Shown here one piece after another: positions 32,736 to 35,185 of a stretch of 35,185 nt of DNA. The stretch lies in assembly GCA_051004015.1 (NCBI GenBank), contig JBPCKT010000132.1:1-35185 (forward strand), in the 5' to 3' direction. The DNA comes from SXOA01 sp051004015 (GTDB taxonomy: Bacteria; Planctomycetota; Planctomycetia; Pirellulales; Pirellulaceae). Below the pieces are notes generated by a model. The model had not been told where the DNA came from, made no database searches, and saw only the letters and a program-made list of their open reading frames with translations. Position 1 is the first letter of the stretch; the number at the start of each line of letters is the position of its first letter. A program made the position numbers and the translations under genes.

Positions 32736-34109
32736 CTAAAACAGCTCCGGAATCGGCCGGCCCCCTTCGGCCACAATCGGGATGGGGCGGCCCTGGGGGT
32801 TGATCCAATGGGTTTTCTGGTCGATGCCCATGTGGCGGAACACCGTGGCAGCCAGGTCCTGGGGGCGGACGACGCTGCTCACGGGGCCGCCGCCGCGAGA
32901 GTCCGTCGCGCCGATGACCTGCCCGTGCTTGAGCCCTCCGCCGGCCATCAGCATCGACATCACGGCCGTCCAGTGATCGCGGCCGGCATCTTTGTTAATG
33001 ACGGGACTGCGGCCGAATTCGCCCAGCATGAGAATTAGCGTGCTGTCTAACAGGCCGCGCTGCTCAAGGTCATTGACGAGTGCGAACACGGCCCGGTCCA
33101 CTTCCGGCAGGATGGGCTTGAGACCTTTCTCAATGCCTCCCCACTGCACCTGGTCGCCGTGATGGTCCCAGTATCCCCACGCGCCGCTCACCAGCACGAA
33201 GGTCACGCCGGCTTCGACCAGCCGCCGGGCCATGATGGCCTTATCTCCCACGCGGCTGCCGCCGTATTCGCGACGGGTAGTTTCCTTTTCCTCGTCCAGG
33301 TTGAAGGCCTTTTGCACCTTGCCCGAAAGGACCATGTCATACGCCTGCCGCGTGAAGCGGTCGAACTGCTCCATAGTGTCCCGGCGGTCGACTTCCTGCC
33401 GCAACGTATCGAACTGCGTCCGCAACTGGTCACGGCCGGACATTCGGCTTAGTTCCATGCCCGCCGGCAGTGCAAACTTGCCGGTCAACTCCAGCCCCTT
33501 CACCGGCTCGTACTTCGCCCCCAAGTATCCGGAGCCATATACGTCGGCGACCCAGCTCGGCGCCAGGCCGATGAACGCCGGCATATCGGCCGCATTGGGG
33601 CCACGATATCTCGCCACCACGCTCCCCATCGACGGATAGCCGCCGCCGTCCCGGTTGTCGTCGGTGCGGCGGGCCAGCGGATTGCCGGCCTGCATGGTGA
33701 TCGGCGTGTGGTTGCTGGCGCTGCAATCCACGCTGCGAATGATCGACAGCTTGTCGGCGATCGAAGCCTGCAACGGCAGATGCTCCGTAAACTGCACTCC
33801 CGGCAGTTTTGTCTGGATCGTGCCGAACGGGCTGCGAATCTCCTGCGGCGCATCCGGCTTCGGATCCCACATATCAATGTGACTCGGCCCGCCGGACAGC
33901 CAGAATAGAATCACCGACTTCTTGCCCTGCGAGTTCCCTTCCGCGCTCGCCTGGCTCTGCTTCGCCAAGAGAGCCGGCAGCGAAAGCCCCGCCACCCCGG
34001 TCAGCCCCGTCTGCAAGAACCACCGCCGCGACCGATGGCAAATCAAATCCCTCGCCGGCATGAACGGCGAAGCCAGCGATGAAACGGCGTGTTGGGCTGC
34101 ATGACTCAT
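32736..34109 (-). CDS. Second DUF1501 family protein, Tat-exported
   Basis: Protein of 457 aa. The twin-arginine signal is RRWFLQTGLTGVAGLSLPAL, with an unusually long N-region of about 27 residues; MPARDLICHR (residue 17) is an alternative start. Family landmarks are WLSGGPSHIDMWDPKPDAP, GEFGRSPVINKDAGRDHW, MAGGGLKHGQVIGATD, MGIDQKTHWI and a GRPIPIV segment near the end. It shows the same domain as the protein at 1685-2992 but is clearly divergent. No DUF1549/DUF1553 partner is next to it here. Its convergent neighbour is dnaK, and its upstream neighbour is the divergent secreted protein gene. Confidence 0.93.
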   Translation of the reverse strand: MSHAAQHAVSSLASPFMPARDLICHRSRRWFLQTGLTGVAGLSLPALLAKQSQASAEGNSQGKKSVILFWLSGGPSHIDMWDPKPDAPQEIRSPFGTIQTKLPGVQFTEHLPLQASIADKLSIIRSVDCSASNHTPITMQAGNPLARRTDDNRDGGGYPSMGSVVARYRGPNAADMPAFIGLAPSWVADVYGSGYLGAKYEPVKGLELTGKFALPAGMELSRMSGRDQLRTQFDTLRQEVDRRDTMEQFDRFTRQAYDMVLSGKVQKAFNLDEEKETTRREYGGSRVGDKAIMARRLVEAGVTFVLVSGAWGYWDHHGDQVQWGGIEKGLKPILPEVDRAVFALVNDLEQRGLLDSTLILMLGEFGRSPVINKDAGRDHWTAVMSMLMAGGGLKHGQVIGATDSRGGGPVSSVVRPQDLAATVFRHMGIDQKTHWINPQGRPIPIVAEGGRPIPELF

Positions 34110-34298
34110 GGCAAACCTCGGTGTCCCAGAGTAACTTACCGCCCCTTATCCTAGGGAAAACTGGCCCAGTGTCAAATATCGGCAGCCGCTTATTTGTTTG
34201 TCCGCTATCATGCGGAAAAGACAGATTGCACGTGCGGAGGACGGGAACGGACCAGGTGCATGAGTCCTGAGCGCCACAAAAACTCTGGGAGATTGCAT

Positions 34299-34916
34299 AT
34301 GCGGCTGGTTGCCTTGTTCGCCTTAAGTGTTGCCGTTTTTGCTTCTCGATTCGCCCGAGCGGCGGAGCCGGACCCAAAAGACGTCGTCAAGCAGGTCGTC
34401 GCGGCTGCCGGCGGCGAGGAGAAATTGCTCCGGCTCTTTCGCGTCAAGGAGCAGCTCAATGTCAGCCCGGACCCCAAGGCCAAGGGGTTCGAGCGAGTTT
34501 CCGTCCTCGAGCCGCCAAAGTACTGGTGGGTGGAGGGGAGGGATCGCGTCAAGGAAGACCAGGAGCCGGCGACGTTTCTGGTTTGGAGTTGGACCTTGGG
34601 AGCCTTTCTCGACGCGAAGAGCAAAGTGGAGGTGATTCCGGAAATCACCGAGTCCGAGAAGCCGGCGTTTGGCCTGCGGATCAGCGAGACGGTCACCCCT
34701 CCCCTGGATATCTACTTCGACAAGGCTGAGAGCCGCCTGGTCCGAATCGATTGGCGCAACGACATCCACAGGTTCAGCGAATGGAAAGAGCACGATGGCA
34801 TCAAGTATCCGGCGAAATGCGTCGGCTCCAAGAAAGCCACGGGAAAGCCCTGGTACTTCAGCGAAATCCTCGAACTGGAGCGGCTCCAGGAATTGCCCGA
34901 AGGGCTGAAACGCTAA
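34299..34916 (+). CDS. Secreted protein, possibly LolA-like fold, function unknown
   Basis: Protein of 205 aa; the ATG at 34299 has GGGAG 7 nt upstream and opens directly into a signal peptide (MRLVALFALSVAVFASRFAR, cleavage near RAA). The mature part has mixed beta pattern (RVSVLEPPKYWWVEG, LDIYFDKAESRLVRIDWRND, EWKEHDGIKYPAKCVG). The start AxxGGEEKLLRLFRVK and the strand order recall outer-membrane lipoprotein-sorting (LolA-like) proteins, but the similarity is too low to name it. A GC palindrome follows its stop (34935-34965). It stands alone on its strand. Confidence 0.75.
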   Translation: MRLVALFALSVAVFASRFARAAEPDPKDVVKQVVAAAGGEEKLLRLFRVKEQLNVSPDPKAKGFERVSVLEPPKYWWVEGRDRVKEDQEPATFLVWSWTLGAFLDAKSKVEVIPEITESEKPAFGLRISETVTPPLDIYFDKAESRLVRIDWRNDIHRFSEWKEHDGIKYPAKCVGSKKATGKPWYFSEILELERLQELPEGLKR

Positions 34917-34934
34917 GGCGGTGACGCGGGAAAC

Positions 34935-34965
34935 GCCGCCGATCCGCGGGTCAGGAGTCGGCGGC
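34935..34965. repeat. Hairpin after the secreted protein gene
   Basis: GCCGCCGA (34935-34942) pairs with TCGGCGGC (34958-34965) across 15 nt. It lies 18 nt after the stop. No T-run follows, so it may be a weak terminator or a repeat. Confidence 0.5.
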
Positions 34966-35100
34966 CAATGCCTCGGCAGCGATGCGGAAGTTCGACGCAA
35001 GAATGAATGATCGCCAGGCGTCGGTTCCAGGGCACGAATCGGGTCGCGACAAAGCCGCCTAACCCCGTCCTATTCACCGCTCCCGAGAGAGATAAGTAAG

Positions 35101-35174
35101 CCCATCGCGTGATCTCCGGTGTTTAACGAGTGTTCGACGCTTGTTTTCACACACAAGGAGGAGCACGCGATGGG
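35101..35174 (+). promoter_or_regulatory. Structured leader masking Shine-Dalgarno and start codon
   Basis: CCCATCGCGTG (35101-35111) pairs perfectly with CACGCGATGGG (35164-35174), which contains the start ATG at 35170. The next segment TCTCC (35113-35117) pairs with GGAGG (35157-35161), the Shine-Dalgarno. Inside, AACGAGTG (35125-35132) pairs with CGCTTGTT (35138-35145) around TTCGA, with two G-U pairs. The folded RNA would hide the ribosome site, so translation of the downstream gene is probably controlled by opening it. Confidence 0.55.
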
Positions 35175-35185
35175 TGAAAGACATT
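35170..35185 (+). CDS. Start of a gene that runs off the window
   Basis: The ATG at 35170 follows AAGGAGG with a spacing of 8 nt, the strongest Shine-Dalgarno in the window. Only MGERH is visible, so no function can be given. The start lies in the structured leader described at 35101-35174. Confidence 0.55.

Overview
The window looks like a high-GC chromosome segment from a planctomycete (phylum Planctomycetota). The reasons are two DUF1501 proteins with twin-arginine signals, a large secreted DUF1549/DUF1553 protein with a Big_2-like domain and cytochrome-type cysteine motifs, an ECF sigma/anti-sigma pair at the head of that cluster, a secreted WD40 protein, a membrane protein with an N-terminal NPYASP segment, a Uma2-type nuclease-fold protein, and many small palindromic repeats between genes. 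No rRNA, tRNA, CRISPR array, phage module or intact insertion sequence was seen. Species and genus cannot be told.

Layout. (1) 69-7656, minus strand: ECF sigma factor, membrane anti-sigma, secreted coiled-coil protein, DUF1549/DUF1553 protein, DUF1501 protein, a Spy-like lysine-rich secreted protein, and a short-chain dehydrogenase whose C-terminus is broken by short repeats. The first three are overlapping or 3 nt apart and are surely co-transcribed. A terminator follows the Spy-like gene. (2) 7657-11635: a 139-bp inverted-repeat element, a two-half ABC-2 permease, and a membrane-anchored degenerate Ser/Thr kinase. (3) 11647-13935: a promoter-like site, a large type IV pilin-like (pseudopilin) protein, a 23-bp inverted repeat, and a small GH2-type sugar-binding-like protein. 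(4) 13979-18239, minus strand: secreted HEAT-like/coiled-coil protein, M24B aminopeptidase, accB and accC, the last three forming the common peptidase-accB-accC cluster. (5) 18240-18965: a 0.7-kb stretch with no gene I recognise. (6) 18966-23492: thioredoxin-like/heme c/PDZ protein, membrane protein, SMP-30-like propeller (minus), secreted WD40 propeller. (7) 23503-30215, minus strand: parvulin isomerase behind mfd, a Uma2 protein, and pheA (chorismate mutase-prephenate dehydratase). (8) 30712-32652: dnaK with a clear terminator. (9) 32736-35185: a lone DUF1501 protein, a small secreted protein, and a strongly structured leader in front of a gene that runs off the window.

Housekeeping functions are fatty-acid synthesis initiation (accB, accC), phenylalanine synthesis (pheA), transcription-coupled repair (mfd) and protein folding (dnaK, parvulin). 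The rest is mostly envelope or secreted machinery of unknown role. The most unusual signals are the leader at 35101-35174, where one helix covers both the Shine-Dalgarno and the start codon; the degenerate kinase at 9965-11584; the sigma-controlled secreted cluster; and the several families of palindromic and tandem repeats placed exactly between genes.
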